43,639 bases of DNA from Sphingomonadaceae bacterium. GTDB taxonomy: Bacteria > Pseudomonadota > Alphaproteobacteria > Sphingomonadales > Sphingomonadaceae. Positions 1 to 7,854 of this stretch are shown piece after piece. A program made the translations under genes and the position numbers. The notes beneath the pieces were generated by a model. The model saw only the letters and a program-made list of their open reading frames with translations. It did no database searches and was not told the DNA's origin. The DNA lies in contig JANYFA010000018.1 in the NCBI GenBank assembly GCA_025362895.1, positions 1-43,639 on the forward strand. The letters are read 5' to 3'. Numbering within the stretch: the stretch's first letter is position 1; each line of letters begins with the position of its first letter.

Positions 1-2
1 TC

Positions 3-767
3 GTGCTGGCGCTGGTCGTGCGGCTGTTCATGGTCGAACCACGACGGGGCTTGTCGGATGCCGCGCGCGCGGTAGATGCGGCCCGACATCCGGGCGAGGT
101 GCCAGGCATCTGGTCGGCATTCGGCGATATGTGGCGTGATGCGGCGGCGCGACATCTGGTGCTGGCGGTGACGCTGACCTCGCTGATCGGTTATGCGACG
201 ACCTATTGGGGGCCGAGTTACCTGCAACGCTCGCTCGGGTTTTCGGTCGGGCAGGTCGCCTTGATCATTGCGCCGATTGCGGCGGTGCTGGGCACGGTCT
301 CGGGCGTCGGAGGCGGGCGCGTGGCAGATTGGGCAGCGAAGCGCTGGGGCATTCATGCACAAAGCTGGATGGTCGGATTGCTCAAATGCGCCGCTTTGCC
401 GTTCACCGTGCTGTTTTTCACGACGGACAGTCCGGCGATCGCGATCGCCGCTTATGCCTGCACCACGCTGTTCGCCAATTCCTATCTCGGCCCGACCTTC
501 GCGATGTTGCAGGGATTGGCACCCCTCAGGATGCGCGCGTTGTGGGCGGCGATCACGTTGCTGGCCATCAACCTGATCGGCCTTGGCCTTGGGCCGACTT
601 CGATCGGTGCGCTCAGTGACGCCCTCGTTCCGTATGTCGGCAAGGCGGACTCCTTGCGCTGGGCGCTGGTGGCGGTCGTCGCGCTGACTCCGTGGGCGAT
701 CTTCCATTACTGGCGCGCTGGGGTGATCCTGAAGCGGCGGCAGGAACAGGTGACGGCGGCGACGTGA
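3..767 (+). CDS. MFS transporter, C-terminal part (gene cut by window edge)
   Basis: This is the C-terminal half or more of a major facilitator superfamily permease. About 254 residues are visible, with a cytoplasmic-looking charged stretch (VEPRRGLSDAARAV) followed by roughly six hydrophobic segments, as expected for the second half of a 12-helix carrier. The segment GGGRVADWAAKRWG resembles the conserved loop between helices of MFS proteins. The reading frame is open to the first base of the window, so the GTG at base 3 is not a real start. The style recalls the spinster-like MFS carriers common in sphingomonads, but the substrate cannot be told. It ends 18 bases before rnr on the same strand, so the two may be co-transcribed. 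Confidence 0.85.
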   Translation: MLALVVRLFMVEPRRGLSDAARAVDAARHPGEVPGIWSAFGDMWRDAAARHLVLAVTLTSLIGYATTYWGPSYLQRSLGFSVGQVALIIAPIAAVLGTVSGVGGGRVADWAAKRWGIHAQSWMVGLLKCAALPFTVLFFTTDSPAIAIAAYACTTLFANSYLGPTFAMLQGLAPLRMRALWAAITLLAINLIGLGLGPTSIGALSDALVPYVGKADSLRWALVAVVALTPWAIFHYWRAGVILKRRQEQVTAAT

Positions 768-785
768 GCCTCTAGGCTTGCGGCC

Positions 786-3023
786 ATGCCCAAAGTTTCC
801 CCCGGCTTGCCGACGCGCGAGCAGATTCTGGATTTCATCACGCAGTCGAAGTCGTCGGCCGGCAAGCGCGAGATCGCCAAGGCGTTCGGCCTCCACGCGC
901 AGGACAAGATCGCGCTGAAGGGTCTCCTCCGCGACATGGCCGACGCGGGGCAGCTCGACGCCGGGGCGAAGCGCACCGTCCACAAGGGCGGCGGGCTGCC
1001 CAGGGTCACCGTCTTGCGGGTCGTCGAGGTCAGTGAGGGGGTGTTCGCCGTCCCCGACACGTGGGACCGCAGTACCCCGCCGCCGCGCGTCCGCGTCGTC
1101 GAGGGAAGCAAGCGCGGCGCGCTCGGGCTGGGCGACCGGGTGCTGGCGCGGATCGAGGAGACGGGGGGCGGATACAGCGCCTTTCCGATGAAGAAGCTGG
1201 CCAAGACTGAGGAGTTCGTCCTCGGCATCCTGCGCCAGGACGGCGGCAGTGGTGGGGTGGGAACCTACCGCCTCGTCCCCGTCGACAAGCGGTCGCGGAT
1301 CGACTTCCGCGTCACCGACCGCGGCGCGGCGGAGGTCGGCGACCTCGTGCTGGCCGAGCCCGCCGGACGCGGACCGCACCTGACCGCGCGGGTGATCGAG
1401 GTCCTTGGCGACCCGTTCGCCCCGCGCAGCTTCTCGCTGATCGCGATCCACGCCAAGGGTCTGCCGTGCCGCTTCAGCGAGGCGGCGACCGAGCAAGCCG
1501 AGAAAGCGGCGCACCAGCCGCTCGGAGAGCGCGAGGACCTGCGCCATCTGCCCATCCTGACGATCGACCCCGCCGACGCCCGCGACCACGACGACGCGGT
1601 ATGGGCCGCGCCGAGTGCCGATCCCGGCAACCCCGGCGGCTGGGACGCGATCGTCGCCATCGCCGACGTGTCGTTCTACGTGCGCGAAGGCTCGGCGCTC
1701 GACCGCGCGGCGCGCGAGCGGGGGAACAGCGTGTACTTCCCCGACCGCGTCGTCCCGATGCTCCCCGAGGTGCTCTCCGCCGACGCCTGTTCGCTCATCG
1801 AGAGGGAGGACCGCGCGGTGCTCGCGTGTCACCTCGCCATCGGTCCCGACGGCGGCGTGCGCGGCCATCGCTTCACCCGCGCCGCCATCCGCTGCACGAC
1901 GAACATTGCCTATGAGGACGCGCAGGCGACGATCGACGCGGGAACGGGCGAACATCTAGCGACGCTGCGGCCGCTGTGGGGGGCTTGGGGGGCGCTGACC
2001 AAGGCCCGCGAGGCCCGGTCGCCGCTCGACCTCGACCTGCCCGAACGCCGCGTCGAACTCGACCCGACCGGCACGATCACCGCGATCGTCACGCGCGAGC
2101 GGCTCGACGCCCACCGGCTGATCGAGGACTTCATGATCGCCGCCAACGTCGCCGCCGCGCAGGCGCTGGAAGCCAAGCGCACCGTGTGCATGTACCGCGT
2201 CCACGAAGCCCCGCCGCGCGAGAAGCTCGTCGCGCTCAAGGACTATCTCGAGACCTTCGGCATCCTCTTCGCGCTCGGGCAGGTCGTTGCGCCGAAGACG
2301 TTCAACACGCTGCTGGCGAAGGTGAAGGGCGAACCGTTCGCGCAGCAGGTCAGCGAGCAGGTGCTGCGGACGCAGACGCAGGCCTATTACTCGCCGGTCA
2401 ACCTCGGTCACTTTGGCCTCGCGCTCCGCAGCTACGGCCACTTCACCTCGCCGATCCGCCGCTACGCCGACCTGATGGTTCATCGCGCCCTCGTCCGCGC
2501 GTACAAGCTGGGCGACGACGGGCTGAGCGATGCCGAGGGCGCCCTCATGCCGCGCACCGCCGAGCATATCAGCATGACCGAACGCCGCGCGATGGAGGCC
2601 GAGCGCGAGACCGTCGATCGCTACGTCGCCGCCTATCTGTCGACCAGGGTCGGTGAGACGATGCCGACGCGGATCACCGGCGTCGCCAAGTTCGGCTTCT
2701 TCGCCACGGTCGACGGCGTCGGCGGCGACGGGCTGGTCCCGGTGTCGACGCTCGGGGCCGAGTACTTCGTCTTCAACGAGGAGGCGCGGACGCTCGAGGG
2801 CAGCGCCAGCGGTACCCGCTACGCCGCCGGGCAGACGCTCGACCTGCGGCTCGCCGAGGCGAACCCGATCACCGGGAGCCTGCGCTTCGAACTGCCGCTG
2901 GGGGAAGGCGAGATGCCGCGCCCCGACCGCGTCCGCACCGGGCGGCGCGCGGGGCAAAGCCGCGCCGGGCCCGGCCCGCGTGGGCGCATTCCACCCGGGG
3001 TCCGGCGGGGACGAAAGTCTTGA
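786..3023 (+). CDS. rnr: Ribonuclease R (3'-5' exoribonuclease)
   Basis: RNase R degrades structured RNA processively from the 3' end and takes part in mRNA turnover and rRNA quality control. The 745 residues show an N-terminal winged-helix and cold-shock region, then the catalytic RNB domain from about residue 250. Its metal-binding motif is visible as DPADARDHDDAV near residue 258, and FTSPIRRYADLMVHRAL is the conserved RNB end motif. An S1 RNA-binding domain follows from about residue 630, and the protein ends in a short Arg/Gly-rich basic tail. Length and domain order match the family. The ATG start gives the expected N-terminus (LPTREQILDFI). The rpmG promoter appears to overlap its stop codon. 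Confidence 0.97.
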   Translation: MPKVSPGLPTREQILDFITQSKSSAGKREIAKAFGLHAQDKIALKGLLRDMADAGQLDAGAKRTVHKGGGLPRVTVLRVVEVSEGVFAVPDTWDRSTPPPRVRVVEGSKRGALGLGDRVLARIEETGGGYSAFPMKKLAKTEEFVLGILRQDGGSGGVGTYRLVPVDKRSRIDFRVTDRGAAEVGDLVLAEPAGRGPHLTARVIEVLGDPFAPRSFSLIAIHAKGLPCRFSEAATEQAEKAAHQPLGEREDLRHLPILTIDPADARDHDDAVWAAPSADPGNPGGWDAIVAIADVSFYVREGSALDRAARERGNSVYFPDRVVPMLPEVLSADACSLIEREDRAVLACHLAIGPDGGVRGHRFTRAAIRCTTNIAYEDAQATIDAGTGEHLATLRPLWGAWGALTKAREARSPLDLDLPERRVELDPTGTITAIVTRERLDAHRLIEDFMIAANVAAAQALEAKRTVCMYRVHEAPPREKLVALKDYLETFGILFALGQVVAPKTFNTLLAKVKGEPFAQQVSEQVLRTQTQAYYSPVNLGHFGLALRSYGHFTSPIRRYADLMVHRALVRAYKLGDDGLSDAEGALMPRTAEHISMTERRAMEAERETVDRYVAAYLSTRVGETMPTRITGVAKFGFFATVDGVGGDGLVPVSTLGAEYFVFNEEARTLEGSASGTRYAAGQTLDLRLAEANPITGSLRFELPLGEGEMPRPDRVRTGRRAGQSRAGPGPRGRIPPGVRRGRKS

Positions 3024-3048
3024 CTTAACCGCGGTTGGCCATCATAAG
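3020..3048 (+). promoter_or_regulatory. Probable promoter of rpmG
   Basis: TTGACT (3020-3025) and CATAAG (3043-3048) are separated by 17 bases, a good sigma-70-like arrangement. The -35 box overlaps the rnr stop codon. The inferred transcription start, near 3055, leaves a leader of about 47 bases before rpmG. This is pattern reading only. Confidence 0.5.
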
Positions 3049-3101
3049 GCGCGGTCTGTTGCGACGGCCCCCGGCTGGACGCCATCATTACAGGACCCGT
3101 C

Positions 3102-3269
3102 ATGGCCAAGCCGACCACCATCAAGATCAAACTCGTCAGCACCGCCGACACAGGGTACTTCTACACGACCAAGAAGAACCCGCGCACGCAGACCGAGAAG
3201 CTGCTGTTCAAGAAGTACGATCCCGTCGCGCGCAAGCACGTCGAGTTCAAGGAAGCCAAGATCAAATAA
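3102..3269 (+). CDS. rpmG: 50S ribosomal protein L33
   Basis: A 55-residue basic protein of the large ribosomal subunit, too short for the supplied ORF track. The translation begins [20 protein letters not shown] and ends [11 protein letters not shown], both typical of bacterial L33. The motif [13 protein letters not shown] is the family hallmark. It lacks the paired CxxC zinc motifs, so it is the zinc-independent form. It has its own promoter-like sequence and is followed by a short hairpin. Its position after rnr is, from memory, common in alphaproteobacteria. Confidence 0.97.
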   Translation: MAKPTTIKIKLVSTADTGYFYTTKKNPRTQTEKLLFKKYDPVARKHVEFKEAKIK

Positions 3270-3277
3270 CGGCTCCG

Positions 3278-3295
3278 CGCCGACCACCGTCGGCG
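3278..3295. terminator. Hairpin between convergent rpmG and the GGDEF gene
   Basis: CGCCGAC-CACC-GTCGGCG forms a perfect 7-bp stem with a 4-base loop just after rpmG and before the end of the convergent GGDEF gene. There is no T-tract, so it may be a weak terminator or may need Rho. Confidence 0.45.
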
Positions 3296-3320
3296 TGACC
3301 TTCGCGACATGTGGCGTCGA

Positions 3321-4253
3321 TCAGGACGCCGCCGCGACCTGATCGCGGCCACCGAGCTTCGCCGCGTAAAGTGCCTTGTCGGCGCGGGCGAGCAGGCTGA
3401 GGGCGGGCTCGTCGAAACGGAGCTCGGCGACACCGATGCTGACGGTGACGCCCAAGGGTAGATCGGGCGCCGTCGCAACCAGTCCGCGCAACCGCTCGCC
3501 GGCGAGTGATGCAACTTCGATCCCGGTATCGGGCATGACCAGCACGAGTTCGTCGCCGCCAAAGCGCGCCAGCGTATCGCCAGTGCGAATCCCGCTGCCC
3601 AGCCGGGCCGACACGGTCCGCAAAACCTTGTCGCCGACGGCGTGCCCGTGGCGGTCGTTGATTGGCTTGAACCGGTCGATATCGATCATCAGCAGCGATA
3701 GCCGTCGTCCCGATGCCGTCGCTCGCTCGATCTGTGCGGCCAGATCGGTATCGAAGAAGTGGCGGTTCCACAGCCCCGTCAGCGGGTCGGTCAGCGCGAG
3801 GCGGCGGACCTCGTCGGCGGCGACGCGGCGGCGGTCGGCGATGGCCTTGCGGCGCATCAGCGCCTGCACGCGAACCGCAACCTCGGACGCATCGAACGGA
3901 TAAGCGACGCAGTCGGCGACGCCGCTGTCGAACGCGAGGGCGAGCGCGACCGCATCGCCGCACGGAACCATCGCCAGAACGGTCGCCTCGGCGCGCGTCG
4001 CCTCGGCCTGAAGATCAGCGATCGTCGCGCATTCCGCCCACCAGTCGTGCCGCGGGGCAACGATCAGGAGGTCGATCGACTCGTCGCGCAGTGCCGAGAT
4101 CGCGCTGCGTTCGTCGAGCATGACGGTTCGCCCTTCGGCGGCAAGAACCGGGGCGAGCACCGTGTAATCGCCCAACGCAGCGATGACGCCGATGACTGGC
4201 GGATTTCGAGCGGCGCGGCCCGTCTGCAGAACATTGGCGCTTACACGCTTCAC
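3321..4253 (-). CDS. PleD-like GGDEF protein (putative diguanylate cyclase) with one degenerate receiver domain
   Basis: The C-terminal part is a GGDEF domain that would make the second messenger c-di-GMP from GTP. The linker and start of the domain read LALTDPLTGLWNRHFF. The active-site motif is GGDEL instead of the usual GGDEF, and RTGD lies five residues before it, which fits the RxxD inhibitory site. The N-terminal ~130 residues fold like a receiver (SGVADCVAYPFDASEVAVRV matches the second receiver of PleD) but lack a phosphate-accepting Asp: the expected position reads LLIVAPRHD. Caulobacter PleD has two receivers, about 455 residues in all; this protein has about 310. The start is uncertain. 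I chose the GTG at 4253 because the ORF-track start would run through DUF3572, and a 17-bp inverted repeat lies just upstream. GTG at 4298 is an alternative. Confidence 0.85.
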   Translation of the reverse strand: MKRVSANVLQTGRAARNPPVIGVIAALGDYTVLAPVLAAEGRTVMLDERSAISALRDESIDLLIVAPRHDWWAECATIADLQAEATRAEATVLAMVPCGDAVALALAFDSGVADCVAYPFDASEVAVRVQALMRRKAIADRRRVAADEVRRLALTDPLTGLWNRHFFDTDLAAQIERATASGRRLSLLMIDIDRFKPINDRHGHAVGDKVLRTVSARLGSGIRTGDTLARFGGDELVLVMPDTGIEVASLAGERLRGLVATAPDLPLGVTVSIGVAELRFDEPALSLLARADKALYAAKLGGRDQVAAAS

Positions 4254-4280
4254 GGCGCTATCGTAGTTGCCAACTCTTAC

Positions 4281-4297
4281 TGAACCATTAAGGTTCA
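4281..4297. promoter_or_regulatory. Inverted repeat in the divergent GGDEF / DUF3572 promoter region
   Basis: TGAACC-ATTAA-GGTTCA is a perfect 6-bp inverted repeat with a 5-base spacer. It lies between the divergent GGDEF gene and DUF3572. The form suits a dimeric regulator, but the regulator is unknown. If the GGDEF gene really starts at GTG 4298 the repeat would be coding instead. Confidence 0.35.
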
Positions 4298-4358
4298 CGC
4301 CGGTGAGGAGTGAGAATCGTCTCGACGACTCCCGTCCTTGCCCGGTAGGGACCATCCG

Positions 4359-4637
4359 ATGCCCGCCCTTCCCGCCACCGCCGCCGCCGAAACCCTCGCC
4401 CTGCGCGCCCTCGCGCACGTTGCGGGGGACACGGATCTTGGGCCACGCTTCCTCGACCTGACCGGGATCGACGTCGCCACGCTCCGGGCGCACGCCGGAT
4501 CATCCGAGGTTCTGACGGCGGTGCTCGGCTTCCTTGCCGCGCACGAGGCCAGTCTGATCGCCACCGCCCGCGCCCTCGCGGTCGCGCCCGCGGCGCTGGT
4601 CAGGGCACACGAAACACTGATGGGGCCAAGCGAATGA
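4359..4637 (+). CDS. DUF3572 family protein
   Basis: A small (92-residue) soluble, Ala/Leu-rich protein matching the DUF3572 pattern: LALRALAHVAGDTDLGPRFL, then TGIDVATLRAHA, then VLGFLAAHEASLIATARAL. The function is unknown; it is almost confined to alphaproteobacteria and, as I recall, often lies beside pleD/divK genes, which agrees with the adjacent PleD-like gene. The ORF track begins at 4338, but ATG 4359 has a purine-rich site (GTAGGGA) upstream and gives the usual N-terminus. Its stop overlaps the next start by four bases (ATGA), implying translational coupling with the HAD gene. Confidence 0.85.
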   Translation: MPALPATAAAETLALRALAHVAGDTDLGPRFLDLTGIDVATLRAHAGSSEVLTAVLGFLAAHEASLIATARALAVAPAALVRAHETLMGPSE

Positions 4638-5248
4638 CGCGCCCGCTGGTCATCTGCGACTGCGACGAAGTCCTGCTCCACTTCGTCGGCCCGTTCGGCG
4701 ACTATTTAACGGCCGAGCACGACCTGTCGCTCCACCTCGATACCTTTGCCCTGTCCGGCAATATTCGCCGCGCCGACGGTACCAGTATCGAGCCGACCGG
4801 CTTCATGCCACTCCTCAACGGCTTCTTCGACACCCACATGGTCACGCAAACTCCGGCACCGGGAGCGGCCACGGCCCTGGCGGCGCTGGCGGAACGTTGT
4901 GACATCGTCATCCTGACCAATGTCGACGACCGACACAGTCCGGTCCGCACCGCCGAGCTGGCGCGGCACGGGATGCCCTATCGTGTCGTCTGCAACAACG
5001 GCCCCAAGGGCGCTCCGGTGAAAGCGCTGATGGACGAATATGGCGCGAGCGCTGGCGCCTTCATCGACGACCTGCCCCCACACCACACGTCGGTGAAGCG
5101 TGTCGCGCCGTCGGTCTATCGACTTCACATGGTCGCCGACCCGCGCCTCCACGCGCTGATCCCCGCGGCGCCCGACGCCGATGCGCGGATCGACGACTGG
5201 TTCACCGCCCTGCCCGCCCTGCAAGCCGCCCTTGGAGTGACCCCATGA
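4634..5248 (+). CDS. HAD-superfamily hydrolase
   Basis: A 204-residue haloacid-dehalogenase-type hydrolase, probably a phosphatase. Motif I is CDCDEVLLHF, supplying the nucleophile Asp and acid/base Asp. Motif II is ILTNV, a Lys for motif III sits in NGPKGAPVKAL, and motif IV is FIDDLPPH. These occur in the correct order and spacing. The substrate is not apparent. It overlaps DUF3572 upstream and the RidA gene downstream by ATGA junctions, so the three genes form one tightly coupled unit. A RidA partner suggests small-metabolite repair, but that is inference. Confidence 0.85.
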   Translation: MTRPLVICDCDEVLLHFVGPFGDYLTAEHDLSLHLDTFALSGNIRRADGTSIEPTGFMPLLNGFFDTHMVTQTPAPGAATALAALAERCDIVILTNVDDRHSPVRTAELARHGMPYRVVCNNGPKGAPVKALMDEYGASAGAFIDDLPPHHTSVKRVAPSVYRLHMVADPRLHALIPAAPDADARIDDWFTALPALQAALGVTP

Positions 5249-5706
5249 CCCCTGAAGCCCGTCTCAACGACCTTGGCATTGCCCTGCCCCACGCCGCCGC
5301 TCCGGCCGCGAACTATGTCCCTGGCGTCGTCCATGGCGGGCTGCTCCACATTTCGGGACAAATCCCGTTCGACAAGGATGGCAATCTGATGCGCGGTCGC
5401 CTTGGCGACGACTTGACGACGAAGGAGGGGGCCGCCATCGCCGAACGCTGCGGCGTCGGGCTGATCACCCAGATGAAAGCGGTGCTCGGCGACCTCGACC
5501 GCGTCGAGCGCATCGTCAAACTGGGGGTGTTCGTCGCCAGCGTGCCCGACTTCACCGACCAGCCAAAGGTGGCCAACGGCGCGTCGGACCTGATGGTCGC
5601 GGTCTTCGGCGAACTTGGCCGCCATGCCCGCAGCGCGGTCGGGGTTGCGGCCTTGCCGTTGGGCGTCGCCGTGGAGATCGACGCGATTGTCGCGGTGCGT
5701 GATTAG
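5245..5706 (+). CDS. RidA family protein (enamine/imine deaminase-like)
   Basis: This is a 153-residue member of the YjgF/YER057c/UK114 (RidA) family. Classical RidA removes reactive enamine/imine intermediates made by pyridoxal-phosphate enzymes. The family core is visible: GLLHISGQIPFDKDGNL near the start, then LDRVERIVKLGVFVASVPDF, and HARSAVGVAALPLGVAVEID near the C-terminus, whose Arg matches the catalytic Arg of deaminating members. It is about 25 residues longer than E. coli RidA and fits the longer subgroup common in proteobacteria. The start ATG overlaps the HAD stop (ATGA). Confidence 0.9.
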   Translation: MTPEARLNDLGIALPHAAAPAANYVPGVVHGGLLHISGQIPFDKDGNLMRGRLGDDLTTKEGAAIAERCGVGLITQMKAVLGDLDRVERIVKLGVFVASVPDFTDQPKVANGASDLMVAVFGELGRHARSAVGVAALPLGVAVEIDAIVAVRD

Positions 5707-5743
5707 GCTCCCACCCGGCGGCGCGGCGCGTTAGGACTGGCCC

Positions 5744-6880
5744 ATGGCCCGCCCGATCACCGCCCGCATCGTGGCTAACGCTCACGAAATCGATGCCGCA
5801 GCGTGGGATGCGTGCGCCGAGCCGGGCAACCCCTTCCTTGCCCACGCCTTTTTCACCGCGTTGGAGGATTCGGGCAGCGCGACGCCAGGAACCGGATGGC
5901 AGCCGGTCCACCTCGTGGTCGACGACAACGACGGGCAGCCGGCGGCGATCATGCCGAACTATCTGAAATCGCACAGCCAGGGCGAATATGTCTTCGATCA
6001 TGGCTGGGCCGATGCGTGGGCGCGGGCGGGCGGGCGCTATTACCCTAAGCTGCAGAGCTGCGTCCCGTTCACCCCGGCGACGGGAGCGCGCTTATTGTTG
6101 CGCGATCCCACGCTTGGCGCCGCCCTGCTCGGCGCGGCGGAGGCGCTGACGGTGCAGAACAAGCTGTCGTCGGCGCACGCGACCTTCATCACGCCCGAAC
6201 AGGTGCCGACTTTCGAAGCCGCCGGCTGGCTGGTTCGGATCGACCAGCAGTTTCATTGGGTCAATAACGATTACAAGACGTTCGACGATTTTCTGGCGGA
6301 CCTGTCGTCACGCAAGCGCAAGGCAATCAGGAAGGAGCGCGAGGGCGCGCTGAGCAGCGGGGTCGAGGTCGACCTGCTCACCGGAGCGGCGATCACCGAA
6401 CGCCACTGGGACGCATTCTGGGAATTCTATCAGGACACCAGCAGCCGCAAGTGGGGGCGGCCGTATCTGACGCGCAAGTTCTTCACGCTGTTGGGGGAAC
6501 GGTTGGGCGATCGCGTTCTGCTCGCCGTTGCCCAGCGGGGCGGCCGCATCATCGCCGGGGCGCTTAACCTGATCGGCGATGAGTGCCTGTACGGGCGCTA
6601 TTGGGGATGCAGCGAAGACGTTCCCTTCCTTCACTTCGAGCTGTGCTACTATCAAGCTATTGATTGGGCTATCAAGAATGGCCGCGCCCGGGTCGAAGCG
6701 GGAGCGCAGGGAAGTCACAAGCTGGCGCGCGGCTATCGTCCGACACCGACCTATTCGGCGCATTTTATCCCCGACCCCGGCTTCCGCCGCGCCGTCGCCG
6801 ACTACCTTCGCGTCGAGCGCGAAGCGGTCGTCGAGGGCATTGCCGCGCTCGACGAAGAGTCACCGTTTCGGCACGTCTAG
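5744..6880 (+). CDS. GNAT / FemAB-like N-acyltransferase family protein (DUF482, PF04339-type)
   Basis: A 378-residue protein of the COG3146 group, annotated in many genomes as peptidoglycan biosynthesis or GNAT-family protein. Recognisable segments are GNPFLAHAFFTALEDSGS near the N-terminus, SQGEYVFDHGWADAWARAGG near residue 80-100, the basic SSRKRKAIRKERE near residue 190, and RYWGCSEDVPFLHFELCYYQ, GAQGSHKLARGYRPTPTYSAH in the C-terminal half. The fold is two GNAT-like domains as in Fem transferases; the true acceptor is not established. It follows the RidA gene by 37 bases on the same strand and converges on panC. A hairpin overlaps its stop codon. Confidence 0.88.
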   Translation: MARPITARIVANAHEIDAAAWDACAEPGNPFLAHAFFTALEDSGSATPGTGWQPVHLVVDDNDGQPAAIMPNYLKSHSQGEYVFDHGWADAWARAGGRYYPKLQSCVPFTPATGARLLLRDPTLGAALLGAAEALTVQNKLSSAHATFITPEQVPTFEAAGWLVRIDQQFHWVNNDYKTFDDFLADLSSRKRKAIRKEREGALSSGVEVDLLTGAAITERHWDAFWEFYQDTSSRKWGRPYLTRKFFTLLGERLGDRVLLAVAQRGGRIIAGALNLIGDECLYGRYWGCSEDVPFLHFELCYYQAIDWAIKNGRARVEAGAQGSHKLARGYRPTPTYSAHFIPDPGFRRAVADYLRVEREAVVEGIAALDEESPFRHV

Positions 6881-6891
6881 TGTGACGTGCC
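6870..6891 (+). terminator. Hairpin spanning the stop codon of the FemAB-like gene
   Basis: GGCACGTC-TAGTGT-GACGTGCC is a perfect 8-bp stem with the TAG stop in the loop. It is placed between the convergent FemAB-like gene and panC. No T-run follows, so the termination role is inferred. Confidence 0.4.
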
Positions 6892-6934
6892 CCACGGCGA
6901 GGCGACGGGCGGGTCTAGTCGCGAGGGTCTCTCT

Positions 6935-7771
6935 TTACAGGGCAATATTGTCGATAAGCCGTGTCGCCCCGATCCGCGCCGCCGCAAGCAGACGCGCCGG
7001 AGCAGAAATCGCCGTCAACGGACGAAGATCGGCGTCGACCAGCTCGACATAGTCGGGTTGAGCGAACCCCGCCGTCACCAGTGCCGCCGCCGCCGCGGCA
7101 AGCGTGGTTACGACTTCCCCGCCCTCACGCAGCGCATCGCACGCCGTTTCGAGCGCCTGCGGCAAAGTGACCGCCCGGATCCGTTCGCCTGGCGTCAGGA
7201 AGGCGTTGCGCGACGACAGCGCCAGGCCGTCGGCATCGCGGACGATCGGCGCACCGATGATCTCGACCGGCAGCGCGAGGTCGGCGACGAGACGACGGAT
7301 GACGGCAAGCTGCTGCCAGTCCTTTTCGCCGAATACGGCGAGGTTGGGGGCGGCGGCGAGCAACAGCTTTGTCACCACCGTCGCGACGCCGTCAAAATGC
7401 CCGGGCCGCGCCGCACCGTCGAGGACGTCGCCGAGCCCGGCGACGCGCACTGTCGTCGCATGACCGCCGGGGTACATCGCGGCGACAGCGGGGGCGAACA
7501 GCAGATCGACCCCGGCGGCAGCGAGCGCGGCGGCATCGGCGGCCTCGTCACGCGGGTAGCGATCGAAGTCCTCGCTCGGGCCGAACTGCGTCGGATTTAC
7601 GAAAATGCTCGCCACGACGTGGGTTGCCCCCGCCCCGCGCGCCGCCGCGACGAGCGCGAGATGGCCGGCGTGGAGCGCGCCCATCGTGGGCACGAGTGCG
7701 ACCCGTCCCGGGCGGAAGGCGGCGATCGCGACGCGGAGGGCGGAAACGGAACGGACGATGGAAAGGGTCAA
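6935..7771 (-). CDS. panC: Pantothenate synthetase
   Basis: PanC joins pantoate and beta-alanine with ATP to give pantothenate, the vitamin B5 step of coenzyme A synthesis. The 278 residues show the nucleotidyl-transferase HxGH motif in PTMGALHAGHLALV near residue 29-42, SIFVNPTQFGPSEDFDRYPR near residue 60, FGEKDWQQLAVIRR near residue 147, and the KMSKS-like segment DGLALSSRNAFL near residue 180. Length matches the family (~280). The start codon is TTG at 7771; GGAG seven bases upstream supports it. It is divergent from mipZ, sharing an 83-base gap. Confidence 0.97.
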   Translation of the reverse strand: MTLSIVRSVSALRVAIAAFRPGRVALVPTMGALHAGHLALVAAARGAGATHVVASIFVNPTQFGPSEDFDRYPRDEAADAAALAAAGVDLLFAPAVAAMYPGGHATTVRVAGLGDVLDGAARPGHFDGVATVVTKLLLAAAPNLAVFGEKDWQQLAVIRRLVADLALPVEIIGAPIVRDADGLALSSRNAFLTPGERIRAVTLPQALETACDALREGGEVVTTLAAAAAALVTAGFAQPDYVELVDADLRPLTAISAPARLLAAARIGATRLIDNIAL

Positions 7772-7854
7772 CGAGCGGCTCCGGCGAGTGCGTTAGCGGG
7801 TTTGACTTGCGCGAGGCGATACGGGACAGCCGCGCGGGCATCGGGAAGGATCGA

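Noticed and set aside
1956-2957. 333-aa minus-strand ORF inside rnr
   Set aside because: Shadow of the RNase R frame. Arg/Gly/Ala-rich composition and no family motif, while the plus strand encodes a full RNase R.
7369-7854. Upstream extension of mipZ in the ORF track
   Set aside because: Lies antisense to panC; ATG 7855 with AAGGA gives the normal MipZ N-terminus.
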